64,000 nt of DNA from Bin5 sp034428435 (GTDB lineage: Bacteria; Chloroflexota; Anaerolineae; Caldilineales; Caldilineaceae), in NCBI GenBank assembly GCA_034428435.1, contig DAOUHY010000265.1:1-64000 (forward strand), given 5' to 3'. The notes under the pieces are model-generated. The model had not been told where the DNA came from. It was given only the letters and a program-made list of their open reading frames with translations, and did not search any database. The translations under genes and the position numbers were made by a program. Positions 37,026-45,997 of the stretch are shown here, one piece after another. Position 1 is the stretch's first letter. Each line of letters opens with the position of its first letter.

Positions 37026-38723
37026 CTACTCTGGTGCGACTTCTGGTTGACTGTGAGGAGCACTTTCGCGGACTGTGTTCACGAAGAGATGTTCTTGGCC
37101 AGCTACATCGACAATGAGTACGGCGACGGTGCAAGCCGGCGAGGCGTTGCTCGGCCGCCCTCCGCCATCGCCGGAAGGAGCAAAGGAGTAGACACCTGAG
37201 ACAAGAACGTTTTTGCCCGCAGGTGCATCAACCAGCGCCGCCCGAAGGGAGATGCCGTCATAATCCGAATCGATTAGCACGGCCCGCACCTGTGCACGCC
37301 AGTCGCGAGGCAACGACACCTTTGCCTTTCCGGCCAAAATGGCCACTTGCGGGCTGTGAAACTTATCGATTCGAACTGTCAGCAGGCCTTCCGCCCGCTC
37401 ACACTGGATCTGTGCACCGGATGTCGAGGTGGTTACAGATTGGTGATGGCCGTCCTTGGCGGAGTCGCCAACGCAAACACGAAGTATGCGATATCCGCTA
37501 TCGGCACCAGAGCCATGAGCACCGGATCCATGCCTCGCATTGGCGCTACCGGCACCGACTGCTTGGTCAGAAGCCGGGGAGGAAGGGCGCCGGCTCAGGC
37601 GACAGGCGGTTGTACGCACGGCGCGCCAAGAGCTGTCGCAGCCGATCCAGTCACGGCCCAGCTTGCGGGCGACTGCCAGCGTGGTGCCGGAGCCGGCGAA
37701 GGGATCGAGAATCAGATCTCCGGGGCGGCTGGCAGTTTCAAGGATTCGCTGAAGCAGCCTCTCAGTCTTCTGGGTTGGGTAGTTTTCGTCCTCCCCGGGA
37801 ACGGTTCCAAGTCCGGGGACATCGTCCCAGAGATTGTCGACCGGTCGCGTGAGAAGGTAGCGGTTGGGGCCGCTCTTCTTGAGGTAGTATTTTACGCCGA
37901 TGTTTCCGCCCTTGGAGGCAAAAACTCTCTGCGCGTCTTCGTCGACGAGGACCTCGCCGCCGTACGGGGCGTAGAGTCGCCCTTCTTCGAAGAGGGCCTT
38001 CAGTCGCTCGAAGCTATATGTACCGGGGTCCGATGTGCGGAAGAAGCCGAGCTTGTCACGCATGTACTGCGACGCAGCGGCTTCCTCGGTGAGAACGAGT
38101 TCGCGTTTAGGGGCATTCCATGGGGGACGCCCGCGGGGCGTGCTGCGAAAGATGTGAATGGCCTGGGCACTGTGGGGAAAGTAACGGGCGTGGACTTTGG
38201 CCCCGCGCATTGTCTGACTACGCCAGAAAACCGTATTGAGATGCGACTCGGAGCCGAAAATCTCTTCCAGCAGAAGAAGTAGATGTGCCTGCATGCGGTG
38301 ATCGCAGTGCAGCCAGAGGGTACCGTCCTCGTGCAAGAGCTCGCGCAGGAGGAGAAGGCGGCCGGCCAGAAACTGGAGGTATCCTTCCGGTTGCCAAACA
38401 TCGTCGTATGCGGCGGCTTCGCCCAGGGTGGCCTGCCCCCTCCCACGCAAACGAATGCGGCTAGTGTATGTGCGGTTCGAGCTATATGGTGGATCCAGGT
38501 AAACCAGACCAACGCGGCCGCGATAGCCCTGGGCCAGCAGCCAGGAGAGTGCATCGAAGTTGTCGCCATACAGGAGGAGACCCTCTTTGCCGCCGTTTCG
38601 CTGTGCGTAGCTTTCCAGCTGACGCGCACGGGGCCTGGAGGGTACGGACGTCAGCCGCTTGCCAGGCCACGTCAGGCTGATCTGACCCACTTTGCGATTT
38701 GGCGGTGGGGTCTCGGCTGTCAT
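37026..38723 (-). CDS. Site-specific DNA methyltransferase, beta-class (N6-adenine or N4-cytosine)
   Basis: 565 residues. Motif IV DPPY at 77-80 (LVYLDPPYSS) precedes the SAM-binding motif I DPFAGSGTT around Phe342, which is the beta-class order. Asp before PPY usually indicates N6-adenine methylation, but N4-cytosine cannot be excluded. Between them lies a ~170-residue target-recognition region. After ~residue 385 there is an extra ~175-residue C-terminal domain that starts with a Gly/Ser/Ala/His-rich linker and continues as a beta-rich module (LRVCVGDSAKDG, VRAVLIDSDYDG). No restriction endonuclease is next to it, so it is an orphan methyltransferase here. It is followed by mutL. Confidence 0.85.
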   Translation of the reverse strand: MTAETPPPNRKVGQISLTWPGKRLTSVPSRPRARQLESYAQRNGGKEGLLLYGDNFDALSWLLAQGYRGRVGLVYLDPPYSSNRTYTSRIRLRGRGQATLGEAAAYDDVWQPEGYLQFLAGRLLLLRELLHEDGTLWLHCDHRMQAHLLLLLEEIFGSESHLNTVFWRSQTMRGAKVHARYFPHSAQAIHIFRSTPRGRPPWNAPKRELVLTEEAAASQYMRDKLGFFRTSDPGTYSFERLKALFEEGRLYAPYGGEVLVDEDAQRVFASKGGNIGVKYYLKKSGPNRYLLTRPVDNLWDDVPGLGTVPGEDENYPTQKTERLLQRILETASRPGDLILDPFAGSGTTLAVARKLGRDWIGCDSSWRAVRTTACRLSRRPSSPASDQAVGAGSANARHGSGAHGSGADSGYRILRVCVGDSAKDGHHQSVTTSTSGAQIQCERAEGLLTVRIDKFHSPQVAILAGKAKVSLPRDWRAQVRAVLIDSDYDGISLRAALVDAPAGKNVLVSGVYSFAPSGDGGGRPSNASPACTVAVLIVDVAGQEHLFVNTVRESAPHSQPEVAPE

Positions 38724-38834
38724 GGCGTTCGTGAGGTCCAGTTATCGTTGTGCCGGTCGAAAATGGATCGGGGCAATCCGATAAGGTCGGGGCCAACATT
38801 GGCTGCGCCGGACAAGACCCGGCGTCCAATCGAA

Positions 38835-38868
38835 AGACCCGGCAGCCTGTTTGCTTGCTGCCGGGTCT
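38835..38868 (-). terminator. Hairpin terminator downstream of the molybdoenzyme operon (1)
   Basis: A perfect 12-pair stem AGACCCGGCAGC/GCTGCCGGGTCT (38835-38846 and 38857-38868) has a ten-base loop. On the minus strand TTTCGATT follows. It lies about 145 bases after the MoaD-like gene and before the divergently placed methyltransferase start, so it most likely terminates the minus-strand molybdoenzyme operon. Confidence 0.6.
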
Positions 38869-38884
38869 CTGGCTTTGAATTCGT

Positions 38885-38917
38885 TTGGCCACTGCCAGGC
38901 GTTTCCTGGCAGGCCAA
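38885..38917 (-). terminator. Hairpin terminator downstream of the molybdoenzyme operon (2)
   Basis: TTGGCC-act-GCCAGG pairs with CCTGGC-a-GGCCAA across a five-base loop, giving 12 pairs with a small asymmetric internal loop. It lies 16 bases from the 38835-38868 hairpin, so the two form a tandem pair. There is no strong T-run after it on the minus strand. Confidence 0.45.
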
Positions 38918-39013
38918 GCAGACGGACGGGCACCTACTTTGGGCTGTACAGGTCTTCCGAGGGCGCATCGGCATCGCGGCGGTCGGAAGACGCAGGATCC
39001 CCGAAGGGGCAGT

Positions 39014-39292
39014 TCAGATCCGGTCAGTATTGCCGCCGGTCATCGCGGGAACGAAATGCACTTCGCTGTCCGGCCCCACGGCTGCGCGCAGGCCGCGATT
39101 CTGGACGGCGCCGTCGACGGCGACGGTCCAGCCGGGGCGGATGCGTCCTTCGTCGATGATGCGTTCAGCAACGCCCGGGAATTGTACCTCCAGGGCTGCG
39201 ACCAACTCGCGCACCGATTCGCCCTCGGCCTCGACGATCTGCTGGCCGTTGGTAAGCGAGCGCATCAACGGCGGAATCCAGACTTTGGCCAC
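39014..39292 (-). CDS. MoaD/ThiS-like ubiquitin-fold protein
   Basis: 92 residues with the beta-grasp pattern of MoaD-family sulfur carriers: AKVWIPPLMRSLTNG, VRELVAALEVQFPGV, VAVDGAVQN and VHFVPAMTGG. The di-glycine that carries the thiocarboxylate is normally the C-terminus, but here five residues (NTDRI) follow GG. In related proteins such extensions are removed by a peptidase before use, or the protein has lost the carrier role. It starts two bases downstream of the molybdenum subunit gene and is the last gene of that operon, so it may supply sulfur for the cofactor of that enzyme. Confidence 0.82.
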   Translation of the reverse strand: MAKVWIPPLMRSLTNGQQIVEAEGESVRELVAALEVQFPGVAERIIDEGRIRPGWTVAVDGAVQNRGLRAAVGPDSEVHFVPAMTGGNTDRI

Positions 39293-39294
39293 GC

Positions 39295-41616
39295 TCAGTC
39301 GTCTCCCGGAACCAGTTCAGCTGCCTCAGCCTCCTTGGCCCACATGGCTTCAAGGAGATTGGCGGGGGAGATCGGGAGCTTGTCCATGCGCACGCCGGTG
39401 GCCTGGTAGACCGCGTTGGCGACTGCGCCGGCAGGCGGCACGATGTTGACTTCACCCACGCCGCGTACTCCATAGGGGTGAGCGGGATGGGGGACCTCGA
39501 CCATGATTGTATCGATCATTGGCAGGTCCAGGGACGTTGGCATACGGTAGTCGAGCAGACTGGCGTTGAGAAGGTGGCCCTCGTCGTCGTAGATGTACTC
39601 TTCATTGATAGCCCAGCCGATGCCCTGTGCGACACCTCCCTGCATCTGTCCTTCGACATAGGAGGGATGGATTGCCTTCCCAACGTCCTGGGCAATCGTG
39701 TAGCGCAGAATCGTGATCTTGCCCGTATCGGGATCGACTTCAATGTCGACGCACTGCGTGGAGAATCCTGGGCCGAAGTCCTGCGGATGGACCGTGGAAC
39801 TGGCCATCAGGGGCTCTTCGCGCTGGACGAGACCGGCGGCCTCGGCGAAGGCGACGCTCTCGCTGCCGGCGCTGAATGTACCCTCTTCGTAGCTCACGTC
39901 ACCGGCTGCGACTTCCCACTGGTCGGCGAGGCGGCTCTTCATTTCTTTCAGGAGCTGCCGGCCAAGGTTGTAGGCGGCCAGACCGGTTGCGAAGGTGGTA
40001 CGGCTGCCGCCGGTAACGTCGTTGTAGGAGACCGTATCGGTATCCACAACACGGGCCTTCACCTGCTCATATTCGATATCCATGGCTTCGGCCAGCTGCA
40101 TGGCTATCGAGGCTCGGGTACCGCCGATGTCGGTGGAGGCTTCGTTAAGGTTTACCGTGCCGTCGGGGTTAAGGACAGCGGTTGCGCTGGACTGGCCGCC
40201 CCAGTTGTTCCAGTAGCCGGAAGCGATGCCGCGGCCGCGGTACTTGCCTTCAAGCGGAGACTGGTAGTGTTCCGAGTCACGGATGGCTTCCACAGTCTCA
40301 ATTTGGCCGATGCGGGCGTACTGCAGGCCGTCCGGCCGGCGGTCGTTCTCTTTGGCGCCGTTGAGGATGCGGAATTCGGCGGGGTCCATGTCCAACTTCT
40401 CGGCCAGCTCATCGACGACGCTCTCAACCGCAAAAGCAACGTTTGTGCCTCCGGGTGCGCGATAGGCTGCGCTACGGGGCCGGTTCACGACGATGTCGTA
40501 TCCGTCCACCTGAAGGTTGTCAATGGCGTAGGGGGCCAAGCTCACGTTGGCGGCCGCGCCGACGGGTGAGCCGGGATAGGCGCCGGCCTCGTAATAGAGT
40601 TCGGCGAGGGCAGCGGAGATTTTGCCGTCTGTATCGACGCCAATCTTCACGCGGATATTGGAGCCTGAGGTGGGCCCGGTCGCGGCCAGGACGTCGGCAC
40701 GACTCATCACGATTTTTACAGGTTCAAAGCCGGCCTTTTGGGAGAGTATTACGGCGACGGGCTCGACATAGACGTTGATTTTGCCGCCGAAGCCGCCCCC
40801 GATTTCGGTGGGGACCACTTTGAGTCGTGAGACCGGAACTTTCAGGATCTCACAGACCTGGCCGCGCACTGCGAAGGAGCCCTGCGTGCTGGTCCAGATT
40901 ATGATCTGGCCGTCGGCGCTGTACAGGGCGGTGGCGGCGTGCGGTTCGATGTAACCCTGATGGACCGTTTCGGTGCGGTAGGTGCGGTCGACAACCAGAT
41001 GAGCGCCGGCAAAACCGGCATCGAGGTCGCCGCGCTGGTGGCTGAAGACTGAGGCCAGGTTGGTCTGCTCGGTGCCGACTTCACCCATGGAATCGGTGCG
41101 CAGCGTCTCCAGTAGGATAGGCGCATCGTCGGCGAGGGCGTCGTCAACGGTCATCACCGGGGGCAGCAGCTCGTAGTCGACTTCGATCAATCCGGCGGCC
41201 TCTTCGGCGATATGTGGGGAGGTTGCGGCCACAGCCGCCACAGCATGGCCGTGGTACAGGACCTTCTCACTTGCCAGGACGTTATCGCTCAGGTATTTCA
41301 GGTTGATGGCGCCTTCGCCCAGGTCTTCGACCTTGTCTTCGGCCTCAGGCAGGTCGGCGGCGGTGACGACGGCGCGTACACCGGGCAGGGCTTCGGCCTT
41401 GCTCGTGTCGATGGATCGGATGTGGGCATGGGCGTGCGGACTGCGCAGGACGAAGCCGTGCAGCAGCCCGGTCATCTGCACATCAGCGGCGTAGACGGCT
41501 CGGCCTGTGACTTTGTCCACGCCGTCCGGCCTTACAGGGCGGGTGCCGATGACCTTGTAGCCGTTCTGACCGTTAGCGGCCAGTGTACCAGTTCCATTCT
41601 GTTTCGTACCGGCCAT
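39295..41616 (-). CDS. Xanthine dehydrogenase-family molybdopterin-binding subunit
   Basis: 773 residues; the large catalytic subunit holding the molybdopterin-cytosine-dinucleotide cofactor. Two domains: an 'a/b hammerhead' (DGVDKVTGRAVYAADVQ, FVLRSPHAHA) and the Mo-binding domain (TEIGGGFGGK, AYRAPGGTNVAFAVES, GGSRTTFATG, QDVGKAIHP). The catalytic glutamate is likely the one in GVRGVGEVNIVPP. The active-site loop is AYRAPGG, not the AYRCSFR of form I CO dehydrogenase, so aerobic CO oxidation is unlikely; a purine, aldehyde or N-heterocycle substrate is more plausible. It is the third gene of the FAD / 2Fe-2S / Mo / MoaD-like operon. Confidence 0.92.
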   Translation of the reverse strand: MAGTKQNGTGTLAANGQNGYKVIGTRPVRPDGVDKVTGRAVYAADVQMTGLLHGFVLRSPHAHAHIRSIDTSKAEALPGVRAVVTAADLPEAEDKVEDLGEGAINLKYLSDNVLASEKVLYHGHAVAAVAATSPHIAEEAAGLIEVDYELLPPVMTVDDALADDAPILLETLRTDSMGEVGTEQTNLASVFSHQRGDLDAGFAGAHLVVDRTYRTETVHQGYIEPHAATALYSADGQIIIWTSTQGSFAVRGQVCEILKVPVSRLKVVPTEIGGGFGGKINVYVEPVAVILSQKAGFEPVKIVMSRADVLAATGPTSGSNIRVKIGVDTDGKISAALAELYYEAGAYPGSPVGAAANVSLAPYAIDNLQVDGYDIVVNRPRSAAYRAPGGTNVAFAVESVVDELAEKLDMDPAEFRILNGAKENDRRPDGLQYARIGQIETVEAIRDSEHYQSPLEGKYRGRGIASGYWNNWGGQSSATAVLNPDGTVNLNEASTDIGGTRASIAMQLAEAMDIEYEQVKARVVDTDTVSYNDVTGGSRTTFATGLAAYNLGRQLLKEMKSRLADQWEVAAGDVSYEEGTFSAGSESVAFAEAAGLVQREEPLMASSTVHPQDFGPGFSTQCVDIEVDPDTGKITILRYTIAQDVGKAIHPSYVEGQMQGGVAQGIGWAINEEYIYDDEGHLLNASLLDYRMPTSLDLPMIDTIMVEVPHPAHPYGVRGVGEVNIVPPAGAVANAVYQATGVRMDKLPISPANLLEAMWAKEAEAAELVPGDD

Positions 41617-41634
41617 TTGATATCCTCCTCGGTC

Positions 41635-42108
41635 CTACGCGTCGTTTTCGGCCACGTCCAACACGGCTCGCACGATCTTGTCATAGCCAGTGCAGCGGCA
41701 GAGATTGCCAGCCAGCCAGAGGCGAACATCGTATTCATTGGGAGCGGGATTGTCATCGAGGAGCGCCTTGGCAGAGACGATGAATCCCGGCGTGCAAATT
41801 CCGCACTGCAAAGAGGCGTGCTCCAGGAACTTCTGCTGCAGTGGATGCAGAACGCCGTCTTCTGCGATGCCTTCGATAGTCACGACCGAGCGGCCTTCAA
41901 TTTCCGGCGCCAGCACGAGACAGGAGTTTACGAGAACGCCGTCCAGGATCACGTTACAGGCGCCGCAGTTGCCGTTACCGCAACCCTCTTTGCTGCCGAT
42001 CAACCCCAGATTGTCCCTTAGCGCCTCCAGTAACGTCTGGCGAGGCTCACAAAGGAAGACAGTTTCTTCGCCATTTAGTGTAGTTTCTACTGCGATTCTT
42101 TTAGCCAT
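41635..42108 (-). CDS. Xanthine dehydrogenase-family (2Fe-2S)-binding subunit
   Basis: 157 residues with two clusters: plant-ferredoxin-type Cys43, Cys48, Cys51 and Cys63 (GCGNGNCGAC...C) and the alpha-helical type Cys102, Cys105, Cys137 and Cys139 (QCGICTPG, NLCRCTG). It passes electrons from the molybdenum centre to FAD. Length and motif spacing are normal for CoxS/XdhC-like subunits. It overlaps the FAD subunit gene by eight bases and is followed 18 bases later by the Mo subunit gene. Confidence 0.94.
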   Translation of the reverse strand: MAKRIAVETTLNGEETVFLCEPRQTLLEALRDNLGLIGSKEGCGNGNCGACNVILDGVLVNSCLVLAPEIEGRSVVTIEGIAEDGVLHPLQQKFLEHASLQCGICTPGFIVSAKALLDDNPAPNEYDVRLWLAGNLCRCTGYDKIVRAVLDVAENDA

Positions 42109-43012
42109 GTCCGTTCAGTCTCCCCAATTCGTCGACGGTCTTGGTGCCTCGTGCCCGGTCAATTGCGATCCTCAGCGCGCGTTGTGTCAGAACAGCTGAC
42201 AGGTGTTTGCGCTGAGGAATCGTTCCACGCATGTCACTGATCGGTTTAGCCGCCTCCCTGGCCAGATCGGCGGCTTTGGCCAGAGTCTCTTCGGAGACCG
42301 GTTGACCGGCCAGTGCATCGCCTGCCTCCTGCACAAAGAGCGGCGTAGGGGCGACAGCGCCCAGTGCCACGCGCGCAGACTGGATAGTACTCTTGTCATC
42401 GCTCAGGACCACAGAGGCGCCGGCGCCGACGACAGCAATGTCCATTTCGTTGCGCGGGATAAAACGCAGATAGGCTGCGCCGAAGTTTGCGGGCGGTGCA
42501 GGAAATTCAAGTGCGACCAGGAACTCGCCGTTTTCGAGAACGTTGCGGCCAGGGCCTGTGCAGAAATCTTCGGCTGGGACTGAGCGGCGGCCGTTGGGGC
42601 CGGCAATATGACAGGTGACGCTGTGGGCAATGAGATTGGGAATCGAATCTGCGGCTGGAGAGGAGTTACAGAGATTACCGCCTATGCTGGCGCGTCCCTG
42701 AATCTGCGTGCCGCCTATCAGGTGCGTAGAATCGATCAGGGCCGGATAGGCATCGCGGATTGCCTGATTGGCGTTGATTGACTGGCACGCTACCGAAGCG
42801 CCCAGGGTCAGGCCATCGTCACTGATAGAAATCGCCATCAGCTCGGGGATTCGCTTCACGTCGACGACAGTGTCCAGTGCAAGGCGCCCTTCCTGAAGCT
42901 GAGCAATCAGGTCCGTACCCCCGCTCAGCGGTCGGGCCCTTCCGCCCCCGGCCGCCAGGGCCGAGACAGCCTCGTCCACACTAGTTGGTGCTACAAAATC
43001 AAATGCTTGCAA
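42101..43012 (-). CDS. Xanthine dehydrogenase-family FAD-binding subunit
   Basis: 303 residues of the CoxM/XdhB type. FAD motifs: PLSGGTDLIAQL near residue 30 and RASIGGNLCNSSPAAD near 110, followed by the CO-dehydrogenase flavoprotein C-terminal domain. The subunit takes electrons from the 2Fe-2S protein and delivers them to NAD or another acceptor. It is the first gene of the four-gene operon. GAGGAGG lies about 15 bases before the ATG, rather far. The 264-base divergent gap to comEC holds a TATAAC box on the minus strand but no good -35. Confidence 0.92.
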   Translation of the reverse strand: MQAFDFVAPTSVDEAVSALAAGGGRARPLSGGTDLIAQLQEGRLALDTVVDVKRIPELMAISISDDGLTLGASVACQSINANQAIRDAYPALIDSTHLIGGTQIQGRASIGGNLCNSSPAADSIPNLIAHSVTCHIAGPNGRRSVPAEDFCTGPGRNVLENGEFLVALEFPAPPANFGAAYLRFIPRNEMDIAVVGAGASVVLSDDKSTIQSARVALGAVAPTPLFVQEAGDALAGQPVSEETLAKAADLAREAAKPISDMRGTIPQRKHLSAVLTQRALRIAIDRARGTKTVDELGRLNGHG

Positions 43013-43276
43013 AGAACTACCTCCTCGATGGGTTCGGGTGTTGGAAACTCTATGCGCAGAGTACTAATCGAAGTCCGCTGTGGGCTACGAGGAAATCGGA
43101 AAATCACAAGGAGCCTACTCCGGTTCAGTTATACCATAAGTTCAATTGAGACAAAAACGGCCAGGCTTGATTTTGACGCAGATTCGGATCGGTTCTATTG
43201 CCCTGAGTGGGGTATGATACCGCCGACCGGTTTGTCGGCAACCGCGCCAGTTTGCGATTCGGGATAGTCTGACCGG

Positions 43277-45889
43277 ATGAAACTGCTCTATCTTGCCCTA
43301 GCCTACTTCCTGGGCCTAGCCGCGGGACAGATTCTTTGGAACCAGGGTTGGTTTGGATGCGGCACCGGCGACCACTATTGGATCGGCGCCCTGGCCTTTG
43401 CTTCCCTTTGTATTTTGATGGACGTCATCGGCTTCGGCCGCGCCGGAGAGCCTCTGCGCTGGCCGGCTGAAGCTGGCTTTTCTCCGCCACGCAGAACCCC
43501 CTCAACCTGGTTCGCCGGCGGGATCGTTCTTGCCGGCATTTGCGGATTCTTGCGCCTCGGTTCACTCCCGCCCCAGCCTTGCCCCGGGCCATCCGATCTG
43601 GCCTACTTCAACCTGGACAGCAGAGAGAATGTCAGCCGGCTGACAACCGTGGATGGCTATGTGGCGAGCTATCCGATACTTAGGGATGGACGGCAGCGGC
43701 TGGACATCGAAGTGGAATCTCTTGAGGTCGAAGGTGAACGGAAAAAGGCCAGCGGGAGGCTTCGACTTCAGACGGACTCCGATTACCGCTTCCGCTTCGG
43801 CGAGAGTTTGAAGGTTAGAGGCCAGTTGACGGAGCCACCGATCCTGGAGGACTTTGATTACGGGGCATACCTGGCGCGCAAACAGATTCACAGCCTGATG
43901 TTACAGCCGCACGTCGAACCACAGCCGGGGATGCTGCGCGGGGGCGCCCTGCTGCAATTCGTCTATGGGATGCGCGATCGTGGGGAGAGGCTTCTGAACC
44001 GCTTGCTGCCGGAGCCGTACGCGGCGCTGGCCAGCGGAATGCTCTTGGGCATTGAAGCCGGCATACCCAGCGACCTGTACGAAAAGTTCAACCTCACTGG
44101 GACCAGCCACGTTATTGTAATCAGCGGCAGCAATGTGGCGCTCATCACCGGTGCGCTGATGGCTATGGGCATTTGGCTGTTTGGGCGACGCGGTGCAGTG
44201 TGGCCGACCCTGGCCGGGCTTGCCCTGTACACGCTTCTTGTGGGCGGCGACGCGGCGGTCATGCGGGCGGCCCTGATGGGGGGCATGTTTGTCGTGGCGA
44301 CGGTGCTTGGTCGTCAGAGCACGGCACTGGCAGGCCTGGCTGCGGCGTGCTTGCTTATGACACTGTGGAATCCGCTCATGCTCTGGGACGTGGGCTTTCA
44401 GCTAAGCAGTGCGGCCACACTCGGCCTGATTTTGATGGGCCCCGCCCTTACGGAAAGCTTCACATTATTTTGGAAAAAGGCGGCAGGCGGTATACGGCGG
44501 CGGCCCTTGTCTGACAGACCCGAGGCGGACTTTCTCAGGCCGAATACAGTCGGAGACCTGTTACGTGATGGACTGCTGATGACAGTTGCAGCCAGCATTA
44601 CAACCTTTCCGTTGATCGTGTACTACTTCGGTCGTCTCAGCTTGATCAGTTTGCTCTCGAATCTTCTGATTGCACCTGTACAGCCCGGGATCTTGATTTT
44701 CGGCGCCATGGCCTTGGTCGTTGGACTTTCAGGCCTGGAGCAGGCGGCACAGTATTTGCTGTTTGTACCCTACGCGAGTTTATGGTGGACGACGATGATC
44801 GTGAACTGGAGCGCGAGTTTTCAATTTGCCAGTGTGAAGGTCAACTGGTTTGGAGGCGGTGCGCTGGCTCTCACCTACGCCGCCATTCTTGGACTGTTCT
44901 GGCGTAAGCCGATGTGGGCCTATCTTCGCCTATTTTGGAGCAGGGCCGTCCGCACGACACACCGGCATCGCGGTGATACTTGGACCGGCAAGAAGCTAGC
45001 TGGGCTTGTCATCGCGATGCCGACCTGGACTTTCGGCGCATTGTCCGCGGTCGCGGGAATGCTGTGGTGGATCGCCTTGACGCAGCCGGACGGCCAGCTT
45101 CACGTGCATTTCCTTGACGTTGGGCAGGGGGACGGCATTTTCATCCAGACGCCGAGCGGACGCCAATTGTTGATCGATGGAGGTGACGACAGCCAGCAGC
45201 TTTTTGCGGAACTGGGCGCGGTGATGCCGTTTTGGGACCGGGAGATCGATTACGCGGTCGTGACCCACCCCGACTGGGACCATATAGGCGGCCAGACAGA
45301 CCTGCCTGCACGTTTCAGGATCGGTCAGGCGGCTGTCAGCGAGAACACACGAGACAATGAAGATGCCCGGCTCTGGCTTACGGCATTCGGTGCAGCCGAT
45401 GTGCCGGTGACAGGCCTTCGGCAGGGAGGCTGGCTGGATCTCGGTGACGGCGTTGCATTGTGGGTGCTCTGGCCGCCGCCCGAAGCGAAACTGAAGGGCC
45501 TAGACGCAGGTGATAAGAACGAGCGGTCGCTGGTCCTTAAGCTGGTATACGGTGAGTTCACAGTTCTGCTAACGGGCGATGCCGGTGAGCCCAGCGAGGA
45601 GCGGCTGCTGCACGGGGGGCAGCCGCTTGCCGCGCACGTGCTCAAGGTAGGACATCACGGGAGCGAGCACAGTAGCAGCAGGGGCTTTGTCGAGGCGGTA
45701 GGCCCTAGTGTAGCGGTAATTCAGGTGGGTGCTGAGAACCTATACGGTCACCCTGACCCTGAAGTATTGGAGATACTGGACGGACGACTGATTCTTCGCA
45801 ACGACCGGGAGGGGCGTATCCACATTTGGAGCGACGGGAAGCTGATGTGGATCGAGACGGAGGAGGAAGTTGATACAGAACAATTCTAA
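43277..45889 (+). CDS. comEC: ComEC/Rec2 family DNA-internalisation competence protein
   Basis: 870 residues. Order: N-terminal membrane segments and a soluble DUF4131-type domain (~1-230), the multi-pass competence domain (LASGMLLGIEAGIPSDLYEKFNLTG..., HVIVISGSNVALIT), and a C-terminal metallo-beta-lactamase domain from ~residue 605 (HFLDVGQGDGIFI, THPDWDHIGG, LLTGDAGEPS, LKVGHHGSEHSS) that contains the expected metal ligands. ComEC forms the channel moving single-stranded DNA into the cytoplasm and may degrade the other strand. Its presence suggests capacity for natural transformation, although comEA and pilus genes are not in this window. Confidence 0.93.
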   Translation: MKLLYLALAYFLGLAAGQILWNQGWFGCGTGDHYWIGALAFASLCILMDVIGFGRAGEPLRWPAEAGFSPPRRTPSTWFAGGIVLAGICGFLRLGSLPPQPCPGPSDLAYFNLDSRENVSRLTTVDGYVASYPILRDGRQRLDIEVESLEVEGERKKASGRLRLQTDSDYRFRFGESLKVRGQLTEPPILEDFDYGAYLARKQIHSLMLQPHVEPQPGMLRGGALLQFVYGMRDRGERLLNRLLPEPYAALASGMLLGIEAGIPSDLYEKFNLTGTSHVIVISGSNVALITGALMAMGIWLFGRRGAVWPTLAGLALYTLLVGGDAAVMRAALMGGMFVVATVLGRQSTALAGLAAACLLMTLWNPLMLWDVGFQLSSAATLGLILMGPALTESFTLFWKKAAGGIRRRPLSDRPEADFLRPNTVGDLLRDGLLMTVAASITTFPLIVYYFGRLSLISLLSNLLIAPVQPGILIFGAMALVVGLSGLEQAAQYLLFVPYASLWWTTMIVNWSASFQFASVKVNWFGGGALALTYAAILGLFWRKPMWAYLRLFWSRAVRTTHRHRGDTWTGKKLAGLVIAMPTWTFGALSAVAGMLWWIALTQPDGQLHVHFLDVGQGDGIFIQTPSGRQLLIDGGDDSQQLFAELGAVMPFWDREIDYAVVTHPDWDHIGGQTDLPARFRIGQAAVSENTRDNEDARLWLTAFGAADVPVTGLRQGGWLDLGDGVALWVLWPPPEAKLKGLDAGDKNERSLVLKLVYGEFTVLLTGDAGEPSEERLLHGGQPLAAHVLKVGHHGSEHSSSRGFVEAVGPSVAVIQVGAENLYGHPDPEVLEILDGRLILRNDREGRIHIWSDGKLMWIETEEEVDTEQF

Positions 45890-45997
45890 CGTAGAGGCAA
45901 GACAGCGACCTTGTGAATGTACGGACAGTGAAGGACAGCCGGACATCAAGTTCGCATTGCCTGCGTTGTTCGCTATGTATGCTGTCCCTGCACGCGG

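Noticed and set aside
39295..43012. Aerobic CO dehydrogenase (coxMSL) operon.
   Set aside because: The molybdenum subunit lacks the AYRCSFR active-site loop of form I enzymes (it has AYRAPGG), so only the wider xanthine-dehydrogenase family can be claimed.
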